From: Streptomyces sp. D2-8
GTDB taxonomy: Bacteria; Actinomycetota; Actinomycetes; Streptomycetales; Streptomycetaceae
Assembly (NCBI RefSeq): GCF_023184515.1
Contig: NZ_JAAHBP010000024.1
Span: 62,001-126,000, forward strand
Length of the DNA: 64,000 nucleotides
Direction of reading: 5' to 3'
The notes below the pieces were generated by a model. It searched no databases and was not told where the DNA came from. It worked only from the letters and a program-made list of their open reading frames with translations. Numbering within the stretch: the stretch's first letter is position 1; every line of letters begins with the position of its first letter. Below, piece after piece: positions 34,555 to 42,936 of the stretch. The position numbers were made by a program, and so were the translations under genes.

Positions 34555-35160
34555 TCAGACCCTCACGAGGCGCCGGCCGAGCACCTCGTCGGCCAGCCCG
34601 TAGCCCACCGCCTCCTGCGCGGTGAACACCTTGTCGCGGTCCATGTCGGCCCGCAGGGCCGCCACGTCGTGGTGGGTGTGCCGCGCCAGCACCTCCTCCA
34701 CCTGGGAGCGGATCCGCACCATCTCCTTGGCCTGGAGCGCAAGGTCGGACACCATGCCGCGCTGCCCGCCCGCGGCCGGCTGTCCGAGCAGCACCCGCGA
34801 GTGCTCCAGCACGAACCGCCGCCCGGGATCCCCGCCGGCCAGCAGCACGGCCGCCGTGGAGGCCGCCTGCCCGACGCAGAACGTGGAGATCGGCGCCTGC
34901 ACGAACGTCATGGTGTCGTAGATGGCCATGAGCGAAGTGAACGAGCCGCCGGGGGAGTTGAGATAGATCGCGATCTCGCTCTCCGGGGACGACGACTCCA
35001 GGTGGAGGAGCTGGGCGATGACGACGTTGGCGACGCCGTCGTCGATCTCGGTGCCGAGGAAGATGATCCGCTCGGACAGCAGCCGGCTGAACACGTCGTA
35101 GGACCGCTCGCCCTGCGGGGTGCGCTCGACGACGTTCGGAATCGTGTACGTACCCATCAC
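34555..35160 (-). CDS. clpP4: ClpP4, ATP-dependent Clp protease subunit lacking the catalytic histidine
   Basis: A 201-residue ClpP-fold subunit. The nucleophile is kept (GQAASTAA, Ser101) and the aspartate region is DMDRDKVFTAQEA. The conserved histidine of the MxHQP segment is replaced: the sequence reads RVLLGQPAAG, with Gly126 where His is expected (checked on DNA: GTG CTG CTC GGA CAG). It should therefore be poorly active or inactive alone and probably works in a mixed complex with ClpP3. ATG overlaps the clpP3 stop by 4 bp. Confidence 0.93.
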   Translation of the reverse strand: MMGTYTIPNVVERTPQGERSYDVFSRLLSERIIFLGTEIDDGVANVVIAQLLHLESSSPESEIAIYLNSPGGSFTSLMAIYDTMTFVQAPISTFCVGQAASTAAVLLAGGDPGRRFVLEHSRVLLGQPAAGGQRGMVSDLALQAKEMVRIRSQVEEVLARHTHHDVAALRADMDRDKVFTAQEAVGYGLADEVLGRRLVRV

Positions 35161-35798
35161 TGCAGCCCCATCCTGCGCCGGGTGGCCGCCGGGCGGACGT
35201 CCGCGAGGGACTCCACGACCCGGTCCACCATGCCGTACTCCCTGGCCTCCTCGGCCGTGAACCAGCGGTCGCGGTCACCGTCCCGGGAGATGGTCTCCTG
35301 GCTCTGGCCGGTGTGCTCGGCGGTGATCCGCTCGATGGTCCGCTTGGTGAACTCCAGGTTCTCGGCCTGGATCTCGATGTCGGCGGTGGTGCCGCCGATC
35401 CCCGCCGACGGCTGGTGCATCATGATCCGCGCGTTCGGCAGGGCGTAGCGCTTGCCCGGCGCGCCGACGCTCAGCAGGAACTGGCCCATGCTGGCCGCGA
35501 AGCCCATGGCCAGCGTGGAGACGTCGTTCGGGATGAGGCGCATCGTGTCGTAGATGGCGAGGCCCGCGTGCACCGCCCCGCCCGGGCTGTTGATGTACAG
35601 GCTGATGTCGGTGTGCGCGTCCTCCGCGGACAGGATGAGCAACTGGGAGCAGACCCGGTTCGCGGAGACCTCGTCGACCTGGGTGCCCAGCAGCACGATG
35701 CGCTGCGCGAGCAGCTGGGCGGCCAGATGGTCGTCGAACCGGGTCGGAGGGGTGTCGCCCTCCTCCGCCCGCGGGGCGAGTGTCGTGAGTGGAGTCAT
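35157..35798 (-). CDS. clpP3: ClpP3, ATP-dependent Clp protease proteolytic subunit
   Basis: A 213-residue serine protease subunit with an intact triad: Ser103 in GFAASMGQF, His128 in RIMMHQPSAG and the Asp in DRDRWFTAEEA. First gene of the clpP3-clpP4 operon, controlled by PopR. With ClpX/ClpC-type ATPases it degrades cytoplasmic proteins, replacing ClpP1P2 when those fail. Confidence 0.95.
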   Translation of the reverse strand: MTPLTTLAPRAEEGDTPPTRFDDHLAAQLLAQRIVLLGTQVDEVSANRVCSQLLILSAEDAHTDISLYINSPGGAVHAGLAIYDTMRLIPNDVSTLAMGFAASMGQFLLSVGAPGKRYALPNARIMMHQPSAGIGGTTADIEIQAENLEFTKRTIERITAEHTGQSQETISRDGDRDRWFTAEEAREYGMVDRVVESLADVRPAATRRRMGLQ

Positions 35799-35893
35799 CG
35801 GTTCCTCCTCGTCGCGGCGACGGGGCCGCGGACAGGTCGGGGATGTGCCGTCGACTCCACTCTTGACCTCGGACGATGCCGGCGAACGGTTTC

Positions 35894-35923
35894 TCTGCCC
35901 TCGGCAGATCCGCTACCGGCAGA
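35894..35923. promoter_or_regulatory. PopR operator upstream of clpP3
   Basis: TCTGCC-CTC-GGCAGA (35894-35908) matches the inner part of the published PopR site TTCTGCC-N3-GGCAGAA; an extra half-site GGCAGA follows at 35918-35923. It is about 96 bp upstream of the clpP3 start, suited to activation. Confidence 0.85.
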
Positions 35924-35933
35924 GCCCGAAGGC

Positions 35934-37139
35934 TCAGCCCCTCTCGCGCAACTGGCGGAAGAACGCCCGCACATCACCGACCAGCAGCTCCGGCTCCTCC
36001 ATCGCCGCGAAGTGCCCGCCGCGCCCGAACTCCGTCCAGCGGACGATGTTCTCCGTCCGCTCCGCCTTGTGGCGCAGCGGGATCTGGGGGTCGCCGAAGA
36101 AGGACGCCACGGCGGTCGGCGCGGTGGAGGGCTCCTGCGGGGCCGCGATCCTCTCGCCCCGGGCGTGGGCGCGCTCGTAGTAGACCCGGGCCGACGAACC
36201 GGCCGTGCCCGTCAGCCAGTACAGCATCACGTTCGTGAGCATCAGGTCCCGGTCGACGGCCTCCTCGGGCAGCTCCTCCGAGTCCGTCCACTCCTGGAAC
36301 TTCTCCACGATCCAGGCGAGTTGCCCCACCGGGGAGTCCGTCAGCGCGTAGGACAGGGTCTGCGGCCGGGTGGACTGCACGTGGAAGTAGCCCGTGCCGT
36401 CGCGGGACCACTCCGCCCACCGCCGCCACGAGGTGAGCGTGCGCTCCCGCTCCGCAGGGCTCAGCGCCTCCAGCTCCTCGGCGGTCGGCTCGACGGCCGC
36501 CTGTGCCCCGGGCAGCAGATTGAGGTGGACGCCGACGACCCGGCCCGGGTGGGCGCGGCCCAGTTCGCGGGAGATGGCCGCACCCCAGTCGCCGCCCTGG
36601 GCGCCGAACCGCTCGTAGCCGAGGCGTGTCATCAGCTCGGTCCACGCGTCGGCGATCCGGCGCGCCTCCCAGCCGGTCTCCCGGGTGGGGCCGGAGAACC
36701 CGAAGCCGGGAATGCTCGGCAGCACGACGTGGAAGGCGTCGGCCGGATCCCCGCCGTGGGCGGCCGGGTCCGTCAGCGGTCCCACGATGTCGGCGAATTC
36801 GACGATCGACCCCGGCCACCCGTGCGTGACGAGAAGCGGGGTGGCGTCGGGCTCGGGGGAGCGGATGTGCGCGAAGTGCACCCGCGCGCCGTCGATCTCG
36901 GTGATGAACTGCGGCCACGTGTTCAGCCGCGCCTCCGCGGCCCGCCAGTCGTACTCGTGCCGCCAGTACCGCACCAGCTCGCGCAGGTAGCCCGACGGAA
37001 CGCCGTACGTCCAGCCCACGCCGGGCAGCTCCTCGGGCCACCGGGTCCGGTCGAGGCGCTCGTGGAGATCGTCGAGGTCGCTCTGCGGTACGTCGATACG
37101 GAAGGGACGGATGCCGCTGTCGGCGGGCGTGGACGTCAT
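35934..37139 (-). CDS. Epoxide hydrolase (microsomal/juvenile-hormone type)
   Basis: A 401-residue alpha/beta hydrolase with the N-terminal EHN domain (about 12-115, FRIDVPQSDLDDLHERLDRT), oxyanion motif HGWPGS, nucleophile Asp in QGGDWGAA, and catalytic His in GGHFAAMEEP. Hydrolyses epoxides to diols; the natural substrate is unknown. Start at ATG 37139, where homology begins. Confidence 0.92.
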   Translation of the reverse strand: MTSTPADSGIRPFRIDVPQSDLDDLHERLDRTRWPEELPGVGWTYGVPSGYLRELVRYWRHEYDWRAAEARLNTWPQFITEIDGARVHFAHIRSPEPDATPLLVTHGWPGSIVEFADIVGPLTDPAAHGGDPADAFHVVLPSIPGFGFSGPTRETGWEARRIADAWTELMTRLGYERFGAQGGDWGAAISRELGRAHPGRVVGVHLNLLPGAQAAVEPTAEELEALSPAERERTLTSWRRWAEWSRDGTGYFHVQSTRPQTLSYALTDSPVGQLAWIVEKFQEWTDSEELPEEAVDRDLMLTNVMLYWLTGTAGSSARVYYERAHARGERIAAPQEPSTAPTAVASFFGDPQIPLRHKAERTENIVRWTEFGRGGHFAAMEEPELLVGDVRAFFRQLRERG

Positions 37140-37262
37140 GACCGCGATGCTAGATGTGAACGGTGTAGTGGCCACCTGATTTTGCCGGCCCTCCGACCGA
37201 TGAGTTCCCAAGCGAGCGCCGGTCGACAGTGGTGACAGCGTTCCACGCCTCCAGGAGGACTC

Positions 37263-37745
37263 ATGGCCACCGACGGTTTCACCACATGCCTCTGGTTCGA
37301 CGGCGAGGCCGAGGAGGCCGCGCACCACTACGTCTCGATCTTCAAGAACTCCAGCATCGGCAAGATCGCGCGCTACCCGGAGGGGGCGCTCCAGGCCGCC
37401 GGCAGCGTGATGACCGTCGAGTTCACGGCCAACGGGCACCGGTTCCTCGGGCTCAACGGCGGCCCTCAGTTCAAGTTCACCGAGGCCACTTCCTTCATGA
37501 TCTTCTGCGAGAACCAGGAGGAGATCGACTACTACTGGACCAGGCTCACCGAGAACGGCGGCGAGCCCGGCCCCTGCGGCTGGCTCAAGGACAGGTTCGG
37601 CGTGTCCTGGCAGGTCGTCCCGGACCGGCTCGACGCGATGATCACCGACCCGGATCCCGCGAAGGCCGCCCGGGTGACCCAGGCGTTCATGGCGATGGGC
37701 AAGTTCGACATCGCCGCCCTGGAGAAGGCGTACGCGGGCGGGTGA
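37263..37745 (+). CDS. VOC superfamily protein (PhnB/3-demethylubiquinone methyltransferase-like fold)
   Basis: A 160-residue protein of the PhnB-like VOC group, recognised by TCLWFDGEAEEAAHHYVSIF, FLGLNGGPQFKFTEATSF and GWLKDRFGVSWQVVP. The common methyltransferase name is misleading: these are VOC-fold proteins without SAM motifs. AGGAGG is close to the ATG. Confidence 0.92.
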   Translation: MATDGFTTCLWFDGEAEEAAHHYVSIFKNSSIGKIARYPEGALQAAGSVMTVEFTANGHRFLGLNGGPQFKFTEATSFMIFCENQEEIDYYWTRLTENGGEPGPCGWLKDRFGVSWQVVPDRLDAMITDPDPAKAARVTQAFMAMGKFDIAALEKAYAGG

Positions 37746-37758
37746 CGCGCCGCGGTTT

Positions 37759-37797
37759 GGGGCAGGGCCGTGGCTTGCGGGGAAGCCGCCCTGCCCC
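37759..37797. terminator. Bidirectional hairpin terminator
   Basis: GGGGCAGGGC (37759-37768) and GCCCTGCCCC (37788-37797) form a stem with an inner GGCTT/AAGCC pair, between convergent genes; it touches the stop codon of the phosphotransferase. Confidence 0.7.
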
Positions 37798-38672
37798 TAC
37801 ACGCCCTCGGTCAGGATCTCCCCGATGACGTACCGGGAGTTCTCCGCGACCGGCGGGTTGGTCTCCCAGTAGTACGGCAGCGCCACGACCGCGATCGACA
37901 GGGCCCAGCCCCGGGCCCGTGCCCACTCGGCGTCGCCGGCGCCCACGGCCTCGCGGAAGAAGCCGCGGGCCTCGGCCGGCAGCAGGCACCAGGCGCCGAT
38001 GAGGTCGACGGCGGGATCACCGACCCCCACCGTGCCGAAGTCGATCACGGCGCTCAGCCGTCCGCCCGTGACCAGGAGGTTCCCGGCCATGAGGTCGCCG
38101 TGCGCCCAGACCGGCGGCCCGGTGTGCTCCGGAGCCCGCAGGGCCTCTTCCCACACCTTCGTCACCGCGGCGGTGTCGACCCGCCCCGCGAGTTGCGCGA
38201 GCGCCTCGCGCAGGAAGGGATCCCGGGCCGCCGGCGGCACTCCCCGGCAACCCGGAGGGCCCTCCGACGCGTCGATGCCGCGCAGGGCCGTGAGGTACGC
38301 CGCCAGGTCCTCGGCGAGCAGTCGGGGCTCCTCGAGCCTGCCGGGCACGGGGTTGCGGCCGTCCAGCCAGGTGTAGACCGACCAGGGCCACGGGAACCCG
38401 TCGCCGGGCTCACCCCGGCCCAGGGGCTCGGGGGAGGCGGCGGGCAGCGCCGGGCCCAGCCGGGGCAGCCAGCGCAGTTCGTGCGCGATGGCCTCCACGG
38501 CCCGCGGATGCCGGGGGAGCCGTACGACCTTGTCCGCGCCGAGGCGGAACATGGCGTTCTCCGTGCCGGAGGACTCCAGGCGCCGCAGGGGCAGTCCCGC
38601 CCACTGCGGGAACTGCCCCGCGATCAGCCGGCCGACGAGCGAGTCGTCGATGTCCAGCTCGTCCTCATGCAT
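37797..38672 (-). CDS. Aminoglycoside phosphotransferase (APH) family protein
   Basis: A 291-residue kinase-fold protein: ESSGTENAMFRLGADKVVRL (nucleotide loop and lysine), catalytic HGDLMAGNLLV, and metal-binding IDFGTVGVGDP. Similar enzymes phosphorylate antibiotics or small hydroxylated metabolites; the substrate is unknown. ATG 38672 (MHEDELDID) is preferred, but two more in-frame ATGs lie at 38687 and 38696. Confidence 0.9.
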   Translation of the reverse strand: MHEDELDIDDSLVGRLIAGQFPQWAGLPLRRLESSGTENAMFRLGADKVVRLPRHPRAVEAIAHELRWLPRLGPALPAASPEPLGRGEPGDGFPWPWSVYTWLDGRNPVPGRLEEPRLLAEDLAAYLTALRGIDASEGPPGCRGVPPAARDPFLREALAQLAGRVDTAAVTKVWEEALRAPEHTGPPVWAHGDLMAGNLLVTGGRLSAVIDFGTVGVGDPAVDLIGAWCLLPAEARGFFREAVGAGDAEWARARGWALSIAVVALPYYWETNPPVAENSRYVIGEILTEGV

Positions 38673-38704
38673 TCGCGCAGCGCACATGGCGCTCATTGGA
38701 GCGG

Positions 38705-39604
38705 TCAACGGGCCGCCTGTCGAACGGTTTTGGTGACCTCCCGGGCGATGCGAAGGATCCCGGGGGAGCGGACCGGGCAGGGCTTCGGCTTGGACGTCGT
38801 GGGGGCCAGGCAGAAGTGCAGATAGTCGTCGTCGCGGTGCAGGGCCGTGCGGTCGCGGCCGGGCTGGGTGCAGAGGCCGGGGTGGGCACGCTCGTGGGCC
38901 GTGCACGGCAGGTACTGCGTCCAGGTGTAGCGGCCGGTGGCCGGGCTCACCGCCTTCCCTGCGTCCGCCACGAAGTCGCCCGAGGCGGCGGCCCGCTTCT
39001 CGTAGAGCGCGTTGACGCGCCGGACCCGGTCGGGAGTGATCGGATCCGGGCCCTGTGACACCCAGACGATCCTCGGGCGGCTGCCGCCCCCGGCCGTGGC
39101 GATCTGCTCGGTGAGCCGGCGGGCGTCGGCGTCGTAGCGGCTGAAGTACCGGGCCGGGGACTTGTCGTAGGTGATGCCGTCCATGCACGGCGTGTAGCCC
39201 CAGGAGTTCCCCCAGAACTGCAGGACCACGAAGTCGGGCCGCAGCCTGCGCACCAGCGCGGCGGCCTTGTCGGCGGCCGGCACCAGGGACCGGTCCGCCG
39301 TGCCCTCCAGGTAGTCGCACAGGGTGGTGCCGGAGTACGGGGCGCCGGTGTACTCCGCCTTCAGGTCCCTGCGCAACTCCTGGCCCAGGACCTTCTGGCC
39401 CTCCATCGCCAGCGAGTCGCCGAGGTACAGCACCCTGGGTGCCTTCTCCGGTTCCCGGCCGGGGGAGGCGGGTGCGCGCTGGTGGGTGGTGGCCGACGCG
39501 CGCGGTGCGGCCGGTGCCGGGGCCTCGGGCGCGGACGCGGGATCCCCGCACCCGCCGAGCAGCACCCCGGCCAGCAGTAACCCCACGACCCACGGCTTGC
39601 GCAT
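38705..39604 (-). CDS. SGNH-hydrolase-like lipoprotein with TTA codon
   Basis: A 299-residue lipoprotein: signal peptide with lipobox LLGGC (Cys19), a Pro/Ala linker, then an SGNH-type fold with block I LYLGDSLAMEG, block III-like VLQFWGNSWG and C-terminal DYLHFC. Probably an acyl- or acetyl-esterase/transferase at the cell surface. Leu9 is TTA, suggesting bldA dependence. Related Streptomyces proteins lie in exopolysaccharide contexts, but none is seen here. Confidence 0.82.
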   Translation of the reverse strand: MRKPWVVGLLLAGVLLGGCGDPASAPEAPAPAAPRASATTHQRAPASPGREPEKAPRVLYLGDSLAMEGQKVLGQELRRDLKAEYTGAPYSGTTLCDYLEGTADRSLVPAADKAAALVRRLRPDFVVLQFWGNSWGYTPCMDGITYDKSPARYFSRYDADARRLTEQIATAGGGSRPRIVWVSQGPDPITPDRVRRVNALYEKRAAASGDFVADAGKAVSPATGRYTWTQYLPCTAHERAHPGLCTQPGRDRTALHRDDDYLHFCLAPTTSKPKPCPVRSPGILRIAREVTKTVRQAAR

Positions 39605-39823
39605 ACGGCAACTCCCGCCCCGGCCACCGAAACGGCACCCAGGCAAGCACAGCCGGGCGCCGGGGGGAAGACATACGCCGGACGCGATGGCTCGGCCCGG
39701 TCCGCGATCGGAGGCTGAGCAGCCCGGCGCGCTCGGTGCACGCCCGCTCGACGCGCGGGCCGGCCCCCGGGTGACTAGCGTGAGGAAGCGGACGATTCCA
39801 CTCATTCGGAGAGGGCCGTAGCC

Positions 39824-40621
39824 ATGGCGGTACAACCTGAAGGAACCCCTTGCTGGGCCGACGCGATGTTCAGCGACCTCGAAGGGGCCAAGAGCTTCTA
39901 CGGGGACGTCCTCGGCTGGACGTTCGCCGAGGCGTCGGCGGAGTTCGGCAACTACACGGAGGCCTATGCGAACGGCAAGGCGGTCGCCGCCGTCGTCCCG
40001 CCCATGCCCGGCCAGGAGGGCCCGTCGCAGTGGTGCCTCTACTTCGCGTCCCAGGACGCCGCCGCCACCGCCGCCCGGATCCGTGACCACGGCGGCGAGA
40101 TCCTGATGGAGCCGATGCGGGTCGCCGACTTCGGCACCATGTGCCTGGCCCGCGACCCCGGCGGCGTCGTCTTCGGCGTGTGGCAGGCGGGCACCCACGA
40201 GGGCTTCCAGGTGATGGGCGAGCCCGGCGCCTACACCTGGGCGGAGATCTTCACCCGCGAGCCCGGGAAGTCCGACGCCTTCTTCCCCGCCGTCTTCTCG
40301 TACCGGCAGCGGGACATGGAGGACGAGCAGGTGGACTTCCGGGTCTACGACCTCGGCGAGCACACCGTGCTGGGCCGGATGCAGATGACGGAGGAGTTCC
40401 CGCCCGAGGTGCAGCCGTACATCAACGTCTACTTCACCGTCGAGGACTGCGACGAGGCCGTGGCGAAGGCCACCAAGCTCGGCGGCGTGCTGCGGTTCGG
40501 CCCGATGGACACTCCCTTCGGCCGGTTCGCGGCGATCAGCGACCCGCAGGGCGCGAGCTTCTCGGTGATCGACATCACGAAGACCGAAGGCGAGATGCCG
40601 AAGCTGACCGACGTGGCGTAG
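39824..40621 (+). CDS. Two-domain VOC family protein
   Basis: A 265-residue protein with two glyoxalase-type modules, WADAMFSDLEGAKSFYGDVL (about 12-125) and TWAEIFTREPGKSDAFFPAV (about 140-258), like the mycobacterial Cfp30B/CFP32 family. No catalytic activity can be assigned. Confidence 0.9.
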   Translation: MAVQPEGTPCWADAMFSDLEGAKSFYGDVLGWTFAEASAEFGNYTEAYANGKAVAAVVPPMPGQEGPSQWCLYFASQDAAATAARIRDHGGEILMEPMRVADFGTMCLARDPGGVVFGVWQAGTHEGFQVMGEPGAYTWAEIFTREPGKSDAFFPAVFSYRQRDMEDEQVDFRVYDLGEHTVLGRMQMTEEFPPEVQPYINVYFTVEDCDEAVAKATKLGGVLRFGPMDTPFGRFAAISDPQGASFSVIDITKTEGEMPKLTDVA

Positions 40622-40674
40622 GCACCCGGACCTCCCGGCCGGACCGCTTCCGCGGCCATGGCATGATCGAGCGC

Positions 40675-41376
40675 ATGCGTGAACGTGTTGTGGCCGCGTG
40701 TGACGGGGCTTCGAAGGGAAATCCCGGACCCGCGGGCTGGGCCTGGGTCGTCGCCGACGCTTCCGAGACGCCGGAGCGGTGGGAGGCGGGGCCGCTCGGC
40801 AAGGCCACCAACAACGTCGCCGAACTCACCGCGCTGGAGCGCCTGCTGACGGCGACCGACCCGGATGTGCCGCTGGAGATCCGGATGGACTCGCAGTACG
40901 CGATGAAGGCCGTCACCACCTGGCTGCCCGGCTGGAAGCGCAACGGCTGGAAGACCTCCGCCGGCAAGCCGGTCGCCAACCAGGACCTCGTCGTGCGCAT
41001 CGACGAGCTCCTGGACGGCCGCTCGGTCGAGTTCCGCTACGTCCCCGCCCACCAGGTCGACGGCGACCGGCTCAACGACTTCGCCGACCGCGCCGCCAGC
41101 CAGGCCGCCACCGTCCAGGAGCCCGCGGGCAGCGGCTTCGGCTCTCCCGAGCCGCCGCCCGCCCCCGACACCCCGGCCAAGGCCCCGCGGTCCCGCCCGC
41201 GCGGCGGCGCGGCCCGCACCGCCAAGACCGCGGGAGGAAAGGGCGCCGCGCGCACGATCAAGGCGAAGTTCCCCGGCCGCTGCCAGTGCGGCCGCTCCTA
41301 CGCCGCCGGCGAGCCCATCGCCAAGAACGACAGCGGCTGGGGCCACCCGGACTGCCGCACGGGCGCGACCGTCTGA
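40675..41376 (+). CDS. Ribonuclease H family protein with C-terminal zinc-ribbon-like tail
   Basis: A 233-residue RNase HI. Catalytic residues are visible: Asp10 (ACDGASKGNPGP), Glu50 (NNVAELTALE), Asp72 (RMDSQYAMK), and the NDFAD motif with Asp138. After an Ala/Pro/Lys linker a small Cys module (CQCGRSYAAGEPIAKND, GHPDC) may bind zinc or nucleic acid. Start is uncertain (40663 or 40675); neither has a ribosome site. Its TGA abuts the TGA of melC2 on the other strand without a gap. Confidence 0.9.
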   Translation: MRERVVAACDGASKGNPGPAGWAWVVADASETPERWEAGPLGKATNNVAELTALERLLTATDPDVPLEIRMDSQYAMKAVTTWLPGWKRNGWKTSAGKPVANQDLVVRIDELLDGRSVEFRYVPAHQVDGDRLNDFADRAASQAATVQEPAGSGFGSPEPPPAPDTPAKAPRSRPRGGAARTAKTAGGKGAARTIKAKFPGRCQCGRSYAAGEPIAKNDSGWGHPDCRTGATV

Positions 41377-42198
41377 TCAGACGTCGAACGTGTAGTGCGG
41401 TGTGTGGTCCAGCAGATCCGCCGGGCTCATGTCGTGCCACGGCCGCATCGTCTCGTTGAGGTCGATCACGTTCGGCGTGCCCGCGGTGGGCAGATAGCCG
41501 GAGCCGGGGTGCCGGCGCTGCCAGTCGGCCCACAGCTTGTCTATGTAGGCGTGGTGCAGCCAGAACACCGGGTCGTTGGGGGAGGCCCCGGTGGCCATGT
41601 GCCCGCCGACCCAGACGTGGACGCGGTTGTGCAGATTGACCCCCCGCCACCCCTCGAGGTGGTTGCGGAAGCCGTCCGAGCCGCTGTTCCAGGGCGCCAT
41701 GTCGTACGTGGACATCGACAGCACCGACTCGACCTCGGACCGCGTCGGCAGCTCGCGTACCCCGGAACCGAGGGAGCGCCGCAGGAACGTGCGGCCGTCG
41801 ACGCGCACGTTGATCGGCCAGTTGCCGCCGGACGAGGAGAACGGCCCGTCCGGCACCCTGCCGTCCCGCTCCCGCCCGGTGCCCCCGAGGAAGTCGGGCG
41901 CCCACAGCGAGGCGCGCGGCGTACGGTCGACGGTCCAGTCCCAGTACGGCAGTGACACCGACGCGTCCACCGACTGCAGCGCCCGCTCGAACTCCAGGAG
42001 GAATCTTCGGTGCCAGGGCAGGAAGGACGGTGAACGGTGCCCGGTCCGCTCGCCGTTGTCGGTGTCGGAGACGATGAACGAGTTGTGCGTCGTGACGAAC
42101 TCGTCGTAGCGGCCGCTGCGCTTCAGCTCCAGCAGCGCGGCGACGAAACGCCGCTTCTCGTCGGCGGTCAGGGTGGACTGGTTCTTGCGGACAGCCAT
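41377..42198 (-). CDS. melC2: Tyrosinase
   Basis: A 273-residue type-3 copper monophenol oxidase. CuA histidines are in VTTHNSF, TGHRSPSF and PWHRRFLLEFE; CuB histidines in NLHNRVHVWVGG and WLHHAYIDKLW. Oxidises tyrosine to dopaquinone, leading to melanin. It has no signal peptide, as expected: it is exported with its chaperone MelC1, encoded immediately upstream. Confidence 0.97.
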   Translation of the reverse strand: MAVRKNQSTLTADEKRRFVAALLELKRSGRYDEFVTTHNSFIVSDTDNGERTGHRSPSFLPWHRRFLLEFERALQSVDASVSLPYWDWTVDRTPRASLWAPDFLGGTGRERDGRVPDGPFSSSGGNWPINVRVDGRTFLRRSLGSGVRELPTRSEVESVLSMSTYDMAPWNSGSDGFRNHLEGWRGVNLHNRVHVWVGGHMATGASPNDPVFWLHHAYIDKLWADWQRRHPGSGYLPTAGTPNVIDLNETMRPWHDMSPADLLDHTPHYTFDV

Positions 42199-42230
42199 GT
42201 GCGGGTGCTCCAGATGCCTTGCGATGCGGT

Positions 42231-42596
42231 TCAGTTGGCGGGGAAGGGCAGCAGGGCCGCGCCCTGCAGCTCGTCCACCGCGGCGCGGGCGGCGGCGCGC
42301 GGGGTGGCCACCGGGTCGTAGTGGCTGACGACGCTGATCCAGCTGCCGTCGGCGTTGCGCATCACGTGCAGCTCCACCCCGTCGACGAACACCGCGATTC
42401 CCGCGCCGTGGTGGTGGTGACCGGACCCGCCGGCCGGCCGGCCCTGTATCCGGCGGCCCTTGTAGACCTCGTCGAAGGTTCCGGGGGAGTCGTGGTGCCC
42501 GGCGGCCGAGGCCGGGGGGATGGCTGACAACGTCCCCGCGCTCGTGGCGAGAACGGCAGCGGCGGTGAGCGCGCTGCGGCGGCTGAGTTCCGGCAT
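42231..42596 (-). CDS. melC1: Tyrosinase cofactor/copper chaperone
   Basis: A 121-residue exported protein with a Tat-type signal (RRSALTAAAVLATSAG) and a His-rich copper-binding stretch GSGHHHHGAG. MelC1 loads copper into apo-tyrosinase and carries it out of the cell. AGGAGG precedes the ATG at 42596. First gene of the mel operon. Confidence 0.95.
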   Translation of the reverse strand: MPELSRRSALTAAAVLATSAGTLSAIPPASAAGHHDSPGTFDEVYKGRRIQGRPAGGSGHHHHGAGIAVFVDGVELHVMRNADGSWISVVSHYDPVATPRAAARAAVDELQGAALLPFPAN

Positions 42597-42936
42597 ACGG
42601 ACCTCCTGGGTGGGTTCGGCTGATGACCCCGCATGCCTATCGGCACGCCCGCTACCGGGAGAAATCCACGCGAGCCGGTTGGCTGTGATCCGGGCAATTC
42701 CCCTTATGTGGTGCAAGGTTGAACCAAGATGATCTTGTCGCGAGGTGTCTGCGTACGCGTGCGGAAGGGGAAATTCCACCGGTGGGGGGTGCTGTGGCGG
42801 ATGTTTCTGCCTGTGCGGTCCGCTGTCCGTGGTACGCGTCACGCCGCGAAACTGGCGCGATCCGGCGGTCCGGCCGACGGTGCCCGCGTGCTGCTACTCT
42901 GCGTCGGCAATCGACAGCTCTCGGTAATTCTCAGGG
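42597..42936. other. Intergenic promoter region of melC and the FAD monooxygenase
   Basis: A 340-bp divergent gap. It is locally AT-richer (42660-42780), consistent with promoters for melC (leftward) and the monooxygenase (rightward). Short open frames here have no ribosome sites or recognisable protein features. No repeat or binding site could be named. Confidence 0.5.
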
